DNA of 64,000 nucleotides from contig CM063506.1 in the NCBI GenBank assembly GCA_032207245.1, forward strand, positions 17,068,475 through 17,132,474, written 5' to 3'. The number at the start of each line of letters is the position of its first letter. Position 1 is the first letter of the stretch. Below, piece by piece: positions 25,519 through 38,691 of the stretch. Source of the DNA: Pardosa pseudoannulata (lineage: Eukaryota; Arthropoda; Arachnida; Araneae; Lycosidae). The notes beneath the pieces were generated by a model that worked only from the letters and a program-made list of their open reading frames with translations, searched no databases and was not told where the DNA came from. The position numbers and the translations under genes were made by a program.

Positions 25519-26389
25519 CATAAAATAAATAATGCATTCTTCCAGTTAATATAATGGTCCAATTGAATTTTTTCACGAAAAATTTCAGGAAATTAAATGT
25601 AGATCATAACAATGTTTTTTGAGAGGCATTAAACGTGTTCAGTGTAAAATTTTACTATTTTATTAAAATCAGAGGTGAAGGGAGGCAGCTATATCACATG
25701 ACTTGACATTTCTAATAATGCAATATACATAAATCAATCTTTCTACTTCTGTCACTGGTACACATTTTTGATTTATATATTTCTGCAATTTAGCTTTCTA
25801 TTGAAAATCTATGAAAGACCTTTTTAACAAGTAATGTCCTTATAAAAACTTATTAGGTTAGTTACGATTTGTACATTTTTTCTCTGAATAGCAGAATTGC
25901 TTTAAAAACACTTTCCTTAAATTATCGAAACGTTTCGTAACTCCATCTTTATATATCCATTCTAGTTCCTGGATACAATGCAAATGTTACAAAAGTAGTG
26001 ACTCGGGTTCAAATCTTAGTTTGATAGTTTTTTTCTTTCTTTAAATGATTGTTTATAATTTTTATGCCTTCGCAATGGATTTTTTTTTCATTTGATATAT
26101 AAACCTCACTTATTTCTAACACACCCAAAAAATCCTATAAACAAGTGTATAAATAAAAAATTCTTAGCAAGTAATGTATAAAAAAAATTTTAAGTCAATT
26201 CTTACTTAGGTCAACAAAGAAAAAAATTATTACAAGTAATTACAATTAATATAAACATGTATATACATATAACAGAATCACAATCATAATATTAAGTAGC
26301 AAAATAGAAAGGGAATTTTCCATTTTCCTTTCTATATATGGTGTTGCACTATTACTTTTGTTTGTTATTATTTATTCGCTTTCTTTTTT
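25518..26389. other. AT-rich stretch with a tRNA-like remnant
   Basis: No gene. Around 25960-26020 a B-box-like GGGTTCAAATCTT (about 26008) follows TAGTTCCTGGATACAATGC at A-box distance and a T-rich run comes after. This could be a decayed tRNA-derived sequence, but no cloverleaf can be confirmed. Confidence 0.35.
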
Positions 26390-27056
26390 TTCGTTTCTAA
26401 TTTATGAAGCTAATTATGGTGGCCTATAATTTCTCATTCTATCCATCTCTTGTAATGCTTCACTATTGTAAGGAACCTTTCCAGTGAGTTTCGAGCAGTC
26501 CAGTTCTTCAATTAATAGTGTATCTAATGATTTCACACAACTAAAGTGACATATTTCTTTTCGTTTCTAATTTATGAAGCTAATAATGGCCTATAATTTC
26601 TCATGCTATTCATCTCTTGTAATGCTTCATTATTTTAAGGAACCTTTCAAGTGAGTTTCGACCAGTCCAGTTCTTCAATTAATAGTCCATCTAAAGATTT
26701 CACACAATTAAATGCGACATTTTATTTTTTCGTTTCTAATTTATGAAGCTAATTGTGGTCTATAACTTCTCATTTTATCCCTGTCTTGTAATGCTTCATT
26801 ATTTTAAGGAACCTTTCAAGTGAGTTTCAAGCAGTCCAGTTCTTCAATTAATAGTCCATCTAAAGATTTCACAAAATTAAAGGCGATATATTATTTTTTC
26901 GTTTCTAATTTATGAAGCTAATTGTGGTCTATAATTTCTCATCTTATCCCTCTCTTGTAATGCTTCATTATTGTAAGGAACCTTTCAAGTGAGTTTCTAG
27001 CAGTCCAGTTCTTCAATTAATAGTCCCTCTAATGATTTCACACTAAAGCGACATAT
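26390..27056. repeat. Tandem array of four 169-bp units
   Basis: TTCGTTTCTAATTTATGAAG recurs at 26390, 26560, 26729 and 26898 (spacing 170, 169, 169). Each unit also holds TTGTAATGCTTCA, AAGGAACCTTTC and CAGTCCAGTTCTTCAATTAA. Confidence 0.93.
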
Positions 27057-27733
27057 GCTTGACCTGCTGCGAAGAGTTTTCATCCTAGATATATTACTGC
27101 ATAATCTAGTGATACCTTGCGTCTTATGTACTGTATATGCCAATGATAGCATTAGTGCTAGCATTCTTCGTGTCAACACCGTAGCTACATTTGGCAGGGA
27201 ATTGCACTAATATCGGCTTAAATCTGTGAACGCCATTATTGCCAAAGTTAACCGTGACTGTTGGAAATTAATGAATTAAATGTAATTAATAAATTAATAC
27301 TTGAAAAAACTAACATCAAGTATCATCCAAGTTTAAAAAATGCATTTAAGCTGGAATGTATTTTATTAGCGATTGAAAATTTGAACGAGATATATAAATA
27401 TATATAGGGAGAACGTAAACTAACAGTATGAATAGAAAAATGTTCAACATCGGATTGAGATTATCATGTGATTAAGATACAGCATATGAAAGGTACTAAA
27501 TAAGTCATTTCTTACTTTTTCAGTTTTCTTATCTAAAGAAAAATGAATGGCAAAAATCAAAAATTTCTAGAAGATAATTAAAGCAGAGCTTATTTTATTT
27601 GTAGTTATTGTACATATGCATTGGCTCAATCACACGCAGAAAGCAAAAAGTTATTAATGCTGCCTTTACCCTCGTTGGCTGCAAACACATATTAATCCCA
27701 ACTTGAAACAGAATCTTTTACTGCAATATTGAT

Positions 27734-27736
<3 letters not shown>
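27057..27736. other. Non-coding stretch
   Basis: Nothing recognised. Confidence 0.5.

Positions 27737-27807
<71 letters not shown>
27737..27807. repeat. (AT)n microsatellite
   Basis: About 35 uninterrupted AT units. Confidence 0.97.
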
Positions 27808-27808
<1 letters not shown>

Positions 27809-28978
27809 CTTATCTTTTGAATTAAAGTAGTTACAACTGAAGAGTACCACTAATAAAAACCATAATAAATTGTCGCTTTGATCTTCTTTCAAACGAAGTA
27901 CTTAATATTTAGTGCTGCAATTTTGCCCGGGTAACAGCTTTAACTTTTATTGGTATATTTTAACTGACACCTTTCTGCGAAGCGTTTGAAATTGCTAAAT
28001 AGAAATTTCTCCCATGACATTAATATAAAATTAGATTAGGGGGCTTAATTGCTCATTTATAGAAAAGTAAACCTTAGCATATTGTAGTAGCAGTTAAAAG
28101 GACGCATTAGAGAACTAAAATTTCTTCGGCAGTGGTCGTTCGAGCATTATAGAACATAAATATAAAAGAGAAATATAGTGCCTTAAGTGTGTGGAATAAG
28201 TCATATTAATTAGACAACTTACAAATTCCAGAGAAAATATTATTTTCAAATGCTGTCAAAATCCGTTCTTTACATGATTCTCAATATTAGACATGTTTAT
28301 AAATATGTTTTAAAAGATAGATATTTTCTACTAAGACGTAATACACAAATGTATGATGCATTAGTTAAAGAAATGTGTATATACACAAGAAACTGTTGAG
28401 TTAATGTCTAAATTTCATTTATCTTATAAATTGTCTAGTACAATTATATTTCTGGATCAAATAAGTTTAATTGTCTATAGATTTTTAATACAAAAACTCG
28501 GAAGGTTGAAATGGTTGAAAGAAATAGACAGGGTTATGATATAAAACTTAATATTTTACGATGAATATGCTAATATTTTTCTCTCTTTTGTTCCCAAAAT
28601 AGGAGAATTGTCATAGAAAATATATGTAACTCTTGTTAAAATATATACGAAATTCCCGTAATTTCTGAGTAAAGTAAGTATTTATCTTTACAGACAGTGG
28701 CGAGGCAAAGATTCTAAAACGACTGTAAGGAATGTTCGATGTTCAGTATAAACTATTTTATTGAAAATTACATGGAATTGAAATTAATCTAGTTCTCGAA
28801 GCTGAAACGGATGGGGTATAATATATATAGATTTTTGTTGTAATATGTACGAATAATTCAAATTGGAACCCTTTATGTTTAATTAGTTTACTTGCATTAA
28901 TTAGTGTATTTTTCTCATGTTTTGTCACATAAATATTTCATATATCATTTTAAATTTCTCGGCTTCCGGACACTCCCC
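27808..28978. other. Non-coding stretch
   Basis: No gene or known repeat seen. It ends in TCCGGACACTCCCCGG directly before a TA array. Confidence 0.5.
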
Positions 28979-29202
<224 letters not shown>

Positions 29203-29988
29203 TGTCAGTATAGATATATGTTATGTCCTGGATTGTCCGTCTTTAATTAAGCAATCGGGACACTATTTTTCTTCAATTTCATTCATTATTTATATCCAAG
29301 ACATGAGTGACTAGTATGTTTAACACTAAGTACTGCGGCGGCACGAAGTCTCACACGAGAGCTACTGATCTCAAAGACATTACTAGTCTAATTGACATGA
29401 CTAGTTAACTCACGGCTGGGACAAGATCATAATAACTGACAAACTGTCGGCTGGGGAAAGAATATACTAACTAGCTAGCTGACGTCTGGGGAGATAATGT
29501 CTCCTTTTCTAACTGACGTCTGGATAGAGAAAATGAACTCTTTTTTCAAAAATATAAAATCTTATCTTATGAGGTTTTTTGTGAGGGGGGTTGTGTCTGA
29601 CCATTTAGAATTTGCTAGGGCGTGTTTGGGACGTTCTTCGACTTCTTAATTTGTTCTTGCACTTTTAATTTTTGTTTTTAGTCTAACTGTGGGACGCTAT
29701 CCTGTGCGGTACAGGTGGCTGGCACGGAGATTAACTCCCAGAAATTAAGTGACTCTATAGCGATATTGTGGATTTACCCGTTTGATTAACGTCAAAAGGG
29801 GATTAAACTTCATGGCCCACAGATGGCTCACATGTGTGTTTTTCCTAGAGGTCTTGTTTGTTTCACACACTTAGGTTCTTTGTAAGGTTTTTTTCCTTAT
29901 TACTTTTTGTTTTCGGGGGATTTATTCCTAGATTTTTTATTGCTATGGGACAATATTCCCTTATTACAATATTATACCAATCCTATAT
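29203..29988. other. Unidentified higher-GC stretch with degenerate repeats
   Basis: Less AT-rich than its surroundings. At about 29404-29535 a degenerate motif TAACT...CGGCTGGGGA recurs four times at roughly 30-40 bp spacing (variants ACGTCTGGGGA and ACGTCTGGATA). It may be a piece of an unrecognised element; no coding motif was found. Confidence 0.45.
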
Positions 29989-30317
<329 letters not shown>

Positions 30318-30567
30318 CATAAAATAACAAATGTTCTGTAACATTTTTACATTTGTTATGGAAAAATAATTTATTTACAGATATTATTTTATCCAACCTA
30401 GTAAGAAATTAACAGAATTTACAAAGAAGAAAAAGTATGAAGTCATATTTCAAGCATTTAATCATTCCAATTAAATCCTACCATTAAAAGTTTAAATAAA
30501 ATACATGTCAAGAAATTTGAATTTCATAAAAATAAAATACAAGAAATGAAGAATTATTTTAACTTAC

Positions 30568-30645
30568 AGCATTTTAAAGCTAGGGAGATGAGCTGCAAAA
30601 ACACCATCCGATATTTTTTTCAAATTCGGAGCCTGTGTAATGTAC
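30568..30645 (-). CDS. LRR exon of a putative LGR-type receptor (downstream exon)
   Basis: A 78-bp minus-strand exon bounded by a pyrimidine-rich TTTTAATTTTCAG acceptor and a GTAAGT donor. It starts with the last base of a split codon and ends with two bases of the next, so phase is 2 at both ends. It encodes YITQAPNLKKISDGVFAAHL followed by PSFKM and the first two bases of a leucine codon. This fits a leucine-rich repeat with hydrophobics at the usual spacing (L..I...VF...L..). The form I.xA..L..I...AF...L..L is that of the ectodomain repeats of glycoprotein-hormone-type LGR receptors, whose LRR exons are characteristically ~75 bp with phase-2 introns. It joins in frame to the upstream exon at 62457-62531, creating a TTG leucine codon. 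The receptor identity is inference from pattern; another LRR protein with the same exon plan is possible. Confidence 0.75.
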
Positions 30646-31042
30646 CTGAAAATTAAAAAAAAAGTAATTAGAACCATTATTTTTATACCCGTTTTTGGCA
30701 GAAGGGATGAGAAACAAAAAAACTTTTTTGGAAGAGTATATGCATTAATGACTGCATTAAGTGAATTTTTTTAGAAAAATGTTTAGAGAACCGAATCGAT
30801 TAATATCTGATTTAAAGAGATATAGTACATCCCGAGCTAAAGCATTATCCTTTTAACAGTATTTCTGTATTTTAGGATATTTAAATAAGTTATCTTTGTT
30901 TTGGAATAAATTTATGCATGTTCGTTAATAAGATTGTGTTATAGATTATAGATATGATAAAAATAACCAGTTTAAACTAGTTGTAGTTGAAAGATATAAT
31001 AAATATAACAAATTAAAAATATTTTATCCACATTAGAATTCT

Positions 31043-31187
<145 letters not shown>

Positions 31188-31259
31188 TTTACAAACAAAA
31201 TCTATTTTGAATATCTATCTTGTTACAAGCCTAAAACTATTTACGCATAAAGGTATCTT

Positions 31260-31434
31260 GGTTTGATTTGGACTGCTACGGTCTACTTTTTGCAACACGA
31301 TTACTAATGAGACCGGGACCTACAGCTAAAAGCCGAATTCCAAACGGCTACGAACATCCATGCCACTGCAGGATTCGAACCCACGAACTCCGTTACCGAA
31401 AGCCAGCACCCTAACCAAATGGCCATCGTTCGGC
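31260..31434 (-). repeat. tRNA-derived SINE, copy 5
   Basis: Full-length minus-strand copy with the duplication TAAAGGTATCTT at 31248-31259 and TAAAGGTACCTT at 31435-31446, one mismatch. The A box is altered (CATTTGGTTAGG). Confidence 0.9.
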
Positions 31435-31446
31435 TAAAGGTACCTT

Positions 31447-32563
31447 AATACGTAAAATATTAAATAGATCATTTTTTTTTTTTTTTGAATTTTTGGTTTG
31501 TTTGTTTTATTATAATTGAGGTTCAAACAATAAAGATATTTCTTCTTAATTAAAAATAGTAATTTAATTTGAAATAACCTAATTTTAAATATTTTCTTAA
31601 TGTATGTGAGTAACTTTTTTTTTACATTTAGTGCACATAATTTCTATAAAATGTGTTAATTTTTAAGACAAAATTTTTAAAATGTGTCTTTTTTAAAGAC
31701 CTGAAAATTTTGCTGTAATAAAGAGCCCAACTTCTTCTGTTTTAATAAATTAAATAATATCTTTTATAACAAAGTTCTACAAAGTTGAAAACATTAAATT
31801 CAAGTCGAATTAAATATTTTTGAAAAATAAGACTGTAAAGTAAAAGGTTTATTACGCAGTTCGTTTCGATTTTTAGCTATTTGAATGTTACATCAAGATG
31901 CAGAAACAGAATTTTATAAGACGTTATACTATAAGCAAACTCCACGAGTCCAGAACTAGGTTTGTTATTATATATGATTACAGCTGTCTTTAAATATCTT
32001 TGTGGTTCTGTCTATATGTCCACTATGTATTCATAAATGGTGGATTAATATACATAAATTTGACTTGGTAATTAAGCTAAAGTTTTGGAAGGTTTTGCGT
32101 AAGATCAAGTTGATCGAAATTAAAGCATATAATGGCTATAGAATTCTTCTTTTTTACCTTCACTGGGTCTGGTGAGCTTTATAACTTCGGCGCCATTTCA
32201 TACACAAGGTCAAGGTCTTGGTAGTTGGTTTTTCCTTAGTACCTAGCAGTGATAAAATGCACTACTTCAACCTCCGAACGAATAAAAATCAAAAACATAA
32301 TTTATTGAATTAAGAAAAACAAGTTGCCAAACGAGAATTTAGTACGCTAACAGCGGCTTTCGAAAAACGAAAAAATTTGTAAGGTGAGAAATCAATAATT
32401 CATATAACAATGCATATGTTACAATGCATTTTTTAATAATGTGCTAAATTTATCACAGTTTTTTTTTAAACTTAATTTGCATGGTAGCATATAAAATGCA
32501 CTTTAGAATGACGTATTTTATATTAATAACCAGATTTAATTTACCCTTAATTATTTTTTATTG

Positions 32564-32564
<1 letters not shown>
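31447..32564. other. AT-rich non-coding stretch
   Basis: Nothing recognised; T homopolymer at about 31471-31484. Confidence 0.5.
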
Positions 32565-32636
<72 letters not shown>

Positions 32637-32752
32637 TTGATATATTTATATATTTTGTTTATATATATGTATATATATATATATTTGTTGCTATATAAGA
32701 AATATGCTGTGAGTATAAAATGTATATATATATATGTATATATATATATATG
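32565..32752. repeat. Interrupted (TA)n microsatellite
   Basis: A pure TA tract of about 62 bp followed by three shorter TA/TGTA islands within 120 bp. Confidence 0.93.
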
Positions 32753-32848
32753 TGGGCAAATTTATCAGTTTTAAAATTTTAAAAATGAAGTTAACATCAG
32801 TTGCCGAGACAATTTAAATTACCTTTAACGGAAAGATGTGTGTAGAAG

Positions 32849-34180
32849 AAGAGTTAGTTTTAATAAAATTACATACAATTTGAAACATATTTACATGTGA
32901 TGTTGGTCGTATAAAATGTTTAAGTATTTATATAAATGCATTTATTTTACTATAAACAATAAAAGAAACTGCTAAATTCCTTCGAGTCTCTCTGAGGTCT
33001 CAGTTATTCTCCCTTTCCTCTGTCACTTGGCCAAAACTTCTCTTACCCATCACTTCATGGCAATTCATTAGAAATACTTTATCTCCAACCTCCACATCTC
33101 GGCCCTTTGTTATTATGTTTCACTTCTAGGACATGCACCGGAATCTTCGGTACGTGTAGTCCGTGAAAATATTAAATTTGGAGACTTTATGAGTGCAGTA
33201 AACGGTTGACCCACACTCCCTACGAATATGGTGAAGAAGTCAAGGGTCTACACCCGATAAGCAAGAAGGGTCATCGCGACCTCCGCACATATTACAAAAA
33301 TTGTTCATGAGTCCAAACATTACAGTACTGGTAGACAATGATCCAAACAATCACGTGTAAAAAAAAGAGTAAGTTTTAATAAAATTACCTACAATTTGAA
33401 ATAAATTTACATGTGGTGCTAGTCGTAATATCTGTTTATATATTTATATAAAACGCATTTATTTTACTAGAAACAGTAAAAAAAACTGCCAAATTCCCTC
33501 GAGTATCTCTGAGGTCTGTGTTTTTCTCCCTTTCCTTTGTCATTTGTGCCAAACGATGACCTATTGGTTAGGTTGTTGGCTTTCGGTATCGGAGTTCTTG
33601 GGTTCTAATCCCACAGTGGCGTGGTTGTTCGTAGACGTTCGGAATCGGCTTTAAGCTGCAGATCTCGGTCTCATTAGCCCTCGTGTTGCAAAAAGTAGAC
33701 CGTAGCACTCCAAACCAAACCAAACCTCTGTCATTTGGCCAAAACCTCTATGTCCTATCACTACTTGAAAATCCATTAGAAATACTTTATCTCAAAACTC
33801 CACATCTCGGACCTTTGTTATTATGTTTCACCTCTAGGACCTGCACCGGATTCTTCAAATTTGGAGACTTTATAAGTGCAGTAAACGGGTAACTCGCAAT
33901 CCCGAAGAATACGGTGAAGAAGTCACGGGTCCACATCCGATAAGCAAGGAGAGACATTGTGATCTTCGCACATATTGCAAAAATTGACAGTGAGTTCAAA
34001 CATTACAGTACTGCTAAACAATCATCTAAACAATCATGTGTAAAAAAAGAGTTTGAATAAAATTACAAACAAGTTGAAATAAATTTACAAGCGATGTTAT
34101 TCGTATAAAATATTTAAGAATTTATGTAAAATTTATTTATTTTAATAGAAGCAGTTAAAGAAACTGCTAAATTTCTACTT
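32849..34180. repeat. Tandem ~515-bp units, 2.3 copies
   Basis: AGTTTTAATAAAATTAC-type starts occur near 32852, 33366 and 34046. Shared blocks include CATTAGAAATACTTTATCTC, TTTGTTATTATGTTTCAC, TTTGGAGACTTTAT and ACATTACAGTACTG. The second unit is about 175 bp longer because a SINE is inserted at 33548-33726. The minus strand of unit 1 has a short frame with KGRDVEVGDKVFLMN and KRSFGQVTE, loosely like a retroelement integrase tail, but this is too weak to assign. Confidence 0.85.
33548..33726 (+). repeat. tRNA-derived SINE, copy 6 (plus strand)
   Basis: The plus-strand copy reads 5' to 3': A-box region CCTATTGGTTAGG, B box GGTTCTAATCC, body, then tail CCAAACCAAACCAAACC. TGTCATTTG occurs at both edges as a short target-site duplication. 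Confidence 0.88.
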
Positions 34181-35078
34181 AAATTGTTATATATTTTAAA
34201 ATAAATTACGTAAAGGCTGAAGGGTTAACAGAGCCCAATTTTTAAGTTAAAATCTTCATTTCTAAGAAAGTAGAACAAAATAATTGTTTAGTGATAACAT
34301 AAAAATTGGAAAACCTTAATGTCTGCAGACGGAATTTAATTACTCCATAGAGTTGTTTATTTATGGGAATGGTTGAACCAAGAGATTTAAACTAATGATT
34401 AGAAGTTAAGTTCTTCCATGAATTCAAATAATGAAAGTTTTAAAATTAATTCATATGCTGAACTAGGATACACAACTTTAAATTAAAATTGGATCCTAAA
34501 ATTAAAAACGATTCTATTTACATTGGCTTTTAATAATCTCGTATTTATTTGTAAGAGGAAACAGGGAGAAGCGTGCTTTTCAAAGATAATACAAAGTCAG
34601 TTTCCTATAAAGTATTTTAAAAACATCAGTTTATCATTCTTTAGTCTGAAAGGAATAAATATTTGTTTTCTCGGTTTCCTGTTTCAACCTAAAGCAATAC
34701 ATGAACTATTTAAGTTTTCTTTTATGAATGTTATTAAGAACTGTATAATTTTTATACTTGTAAAAATATATTTCTAAACTTCAGAATGAAAGTTCTCTTC
34801 TATTGCTTAAAAATGATTTCTTTTTGTCTTGTATATACATTCCATAATTAATATCTCGAACTTCTTCATTTCAAAGTTTTTCAAAGTCTCGAATTTACCT
34901 CAACGGAATTTAATAGAAGTATTTTATCTCTAACTCGAAGTTGATTTCACTAATCTCCTTGCTTCTGGGAGGGTGTGTATGTTCTAAACATTTTCATATA
35001 CAAGTGATGAATGCTCGAATAGAGTAACCAGGAGATCACTTAACACAAATTATATACATATATACACACATATATAAA
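34181..35078. other. Non-coding stretch
   Basis: An 84-codon frame near 34523 has no recognised domain and biased AT-rich codons. Nothing else was seen. Confidence 0.5.
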
Positions 35079-36261
35079 CACTGACTACCAAAGGGTATAC
35101 CTATGCAAATGACGATATCTGCCGTACGGAGGTACGTCGTTACCTCTTCCAATATACATCGTGTAAGAAACAGAATCGGCATTAGTCGCATGCAAGATGC
35201 CGCACAGTTCGGAGCTCTCTGATTTCAAGAAAGGTATAATTTTCGAGTATCACAAATGTGGCCGAATCTTAAGGGACATATCTAGCGATCTGAAGTACCC
35301 AAAATCGATAGTGGCCTATGTGATTAAGAAGTGAAAAGTGAGCGTCGGAATGTGCCCCGAGTCGGCAGACCAACGAAACTGGGAAATAAGAGACCGACAA
35401 GTGCTGTCCAGAGAAATTCGGAAGAACTGCACCCAACCGATAACCCTCATCCGCGAGGAGTTTCAACAGACATCCGGGAGGAGGCACATCTGCTTGGTTT
35501 TCATGGTCGTTCTGCTGCCCATAAGCCTATGATCACAAAGTCCAACCGCGCTGCTCGGTTAATGTGGTGCAATGTACATCAAAATTGGACAGTTGAGCAG
35601 TGGATAGGGTTCTTTGGAGCGACGAATCAAGATTCACTCTTTACCGCTTGGATGACACGGTCTGGGTCTGGTGTCTGCCTGGAGAACCTCTGCGTCTTCT
35701 GCCAGGATGCATTGTGAAAACAGTCAAGTTCGATGGAGGTGGAATTTTGGTCTGGGGTGTTTCTCCTGGTATGGACTGGGACCCTTGGTCCCCTTTCATG
35801 GTAAGCTCAAAGCCGATGCCTACTGCACTATTTTGAATGACAATATGCTTTCTACGTTGTGGCAGTTTTAAATGTTGGACCCCTGTCACTTTCAGGACTA
35901 CAATGTCAGTTGTCATGTTTCAAGGTTAACCAAGGCTTGGTATGATGCAATTGGAGTTCATCGAATGGGCTGGCTTGCCCAGAGCCCAGACCTGAACCCT
36001 ATCGAGAACCGTGGGGACGAGTTGTATCGCCGAATTAAGGGGTGAACTGCCCGTCCAAAATCGGTGAAGGAACTTGTATGTCTACTCCAAGCCGAGGGGA
36101 AGACAATACCACTATATGTAATACAAAGACTTGTAGAAAGTATGAACCGGAGGGTTCATACTGTAATTGCCTCTCGTGGAGGCACTACCAACTATTGAAT
36201 TTGAATAAATTTAGTTTTTCTTTTCTACCCCAGATGTCCAAATACTTATTGGTACATAGTG
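35079..36261 (+). mobile_element. Tc1/mariner element, second family, inactive
   Basis: An ~1.18-kb element. The left end CACTGACTACCAA and right end TTGGTACATAGTG are imperfect inverted repeats, and TA follows the right end at 36262. It encodes a broken DD34E transposase (separate entry). Its termini and protein differ from the family at 57.6 and 61.1 kb. Confidence 0.85.
35197..36216 (+). pseudogene. DD34E Tc1-type transposase, broken
   Basis: The frame starts at ATG 35197 (MPHSSELSDFKKG), the usual Tc1 N-terminal opening leading into a helix-turn-helix, and hits a stop at IKK* near 35334. Later frames give AARLMWCNVHQNW, VLWSDESRF with the first catalytic aspartate, KFDGGGILVWG, then FQDYNVSCHVSR, where the second catalytic aspartate position reads tyrosine, then SPDLNPIEN with the catalytic glutamate, 34 residues after that position. 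The C-terminus is ESMNRRVHTVIASRGGTTNY. At least three frameshifts and several stops, plus loss of a catalytic residue, mean it cannot make active transposase. Confidence 0.9.
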
Positions 36262-36398
36262 TATAATTTGTTTTATGATCTATGTCTGCTGATTCGTTAC
36301 TTGGTACTGAAAGTTACGGCCACAGTACTTCGATTTTAGAGCTGAAATTAAAGTAGCAAGTTTTAAGGTACATTTATATAGAATACCATTGAGCTCTT

Positions 36399-36400
<2 letters not shown>

Positions 36401-36486
<86 letters not shown>
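36401..36486. repeat. (TA)n microsatellite
   Basis: About 42 TA units. Confidence 0.97.
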
Positions 36487-36488
<2 letters not shown>

Positions 36489-36593
36489 TTAACCAATGTG
36501 ATAGGTGCATTGAACTCTAAAAATACAGTACATCCAATAATCAATATTTTACACTAAGTGCAGACTTTTATACAAAGAATGCTATGACCTTAA

Positions 36594-36834
36594 CCAGTTC
36601 GAGACCAACGTCTCGTAGACAAAAATCAACGATTCCACTCTTATCAGATAAGCCTTGCCTCCACGAGAAGAGCTCCGGTTGATATTGAGAGACCAATGTC
36701 GAATATGCTTAATCGAAGATCGGAACATTTCATTTGAATCTTTAAATGCTAGATTTAATTACTAGGTGGCGTTAAACTGCAACAGTTTTCACAACGGTCG
36801 ACTCATATAGAATTTACGTACTGGATTAAAGGGG
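36594..36834. mobile_element. TTAA MITE, third copy, right TTAA lost
   Basis: Begins after TTAA (36590-36593) with CCAGTTCGAGACCAACGTCTC, and ends ATTAAAGGGG followed by TCAT instead of TTAA. The body matches the elements at 21314 and 23124 (TAAATGCTAGATTTAATTAC, TTTTCACAACGG). Confidence 0.75.
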
Positions 36835-38691
36835 TCATCCCATTTGCGCATATACCACGTGCTCAAAACGGGGAAAATGTCCCATTTGAACGATTTGACA
36901 TTCCTCCCAAGTACACGACGGCTAATTTTATCTCGAAATCTTTCATCCGTCTTACTGACAATTCGCCTTTACATTTAATTTAATTGTAAAATACATTCAT
37001 GTGTAATACAGCATGATAGTAATTTTAATTACATTTCTGCTTTGCAGGTAAGTTGATATTTGTAAGTAAGCACGCAACCAACACACTTGAAATTTAAGCA
37101 TTAATATATTATTAATAAGTACAAACTAAGTATACCAAAGGAAATTTGAAAAAATAAAATTAATTACTTAATTAAAACTATAATTTAGAAGAAACAAAAT
37201 GCTTTTCTATTATTTTATTTTTCTTGAAATTGACCACAAGAGTCTGAAGAAATTCCAAAAACATTCAAAATATGTTTTAAATAATCTAAAAAATAAAATA
37301 AAATTATTTAAACAAATCTAAGGTTAAAAAAATTATAAATCATATTTTCGAAAAACTTTTAAAAAATCCATAATTAGCATAAATATAATAATTTCTATTC
37401 TGTACATATTTAAATAATGCGACATAAACTTTTAGAATACATTTAAAAGATTGAAAATAATTTTGCAAAAATATCTTTTTTTTCAAATTGTATTTTAATA
37501 TAGAACTAGAAATGTTATATAAATCCCTAATATAATTAATATAAACCCCCGAATAGTAATAAAAAATAGACAACTGTTATTAAGGGAATTAACATTATTA
37601 TTTTTAAATGACAACTAAAGAACAGAATTTAAATTCCCATGGATTGTTTGATTTGTGTTACCTTAATATGAATACATCAACTGAAAAAAATCATTTAAAT
37701 TAAGAATACTTTTTCAATAGGCATCGTGATTTTATAATTTAATCTATTCTTAAAAAATTAAATCAGTTAATGCTCAGAATTTAAAACTTTACACAAAGCA
37801 GGTAATTTCTTTTCTTTCTCACTACTTTTGCGGTTTCAAACTCTTAAATTACTAAATCATAAGCAAAAAATACCCATCATTTTCTACCTATTCATTCCTC
37901 CACTAATACCGTCAATTCACGTAAGTGGGTCTTTCTTTCAATTTGCGGAAGCAGGATTCGCGCAAGTGGCACCAATTTAGTAAATTCACTTTTCTGATTT
38001 AAGATGTGCAGTTAAATTTCAGATTTACATTATATGGAAGAATGTATGGGATCTATAAGTAGACAAAACATTTCATACATACAGTCTACGTAAATGTGAC
38101 TTTTACTAATCCACTTGCGTCTGAGAAACACTAGTTTGACTACTCACAATTGTCTTTTAATAAATGAACTTGAACTCCGGCATTTCTATCAAGTTTTTAT
38201 AAAATTACCCCTTTTTGTCATTTGCAGTCTCTTTAGGGTTTATGGTATTGTAAATTAAGCCGTAACCTATAAATTCATATATTTTTTTCTTTTTTTCTAT
38301 TACACGCTTGTTTCGGTAAAGCCAATCAAACCATGTAAACTTTATTATAGCATCGAATTTTCTCTTTTAATATCGTTGGCTTTTATTATTATACATTTTG
38401 TACATTACAACTTTTAATATTTACTTATCTATTAGTTCATATTTTAAAATACTTTTTCTTATTTAGTTTCACTTTGAGCTTCAATGTGTATACAGATAAT
38501 AATTTTAAAACATTCTTCCCTGCCCGAAGTTGTACACACCATGTGTTAAAGGATTTTTTCTTTTCAAAATGTATGAGAAACACAAGCCCAATCTCATATC
38601 GGTAAACTAAAAACTGAAAATTTTCTCAGATCGAGAAGAAAATATTTTATAATAAAAATTTTCTAGAATGTTTGTCATTTAAAAAAAGTAT
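36835..38691. other. AT-rich non-coding stretch
   Basis: No gene or known repeat recognised. Confidence 0.5.

Noticed and set aside
33787..33999. 70-codon minus-strand frame in the ~515-bp tandem unit as a real gene
   Set aside because: The frame is not kept in the sister unit, and the faint retroelement-like residues fall in a different frame.
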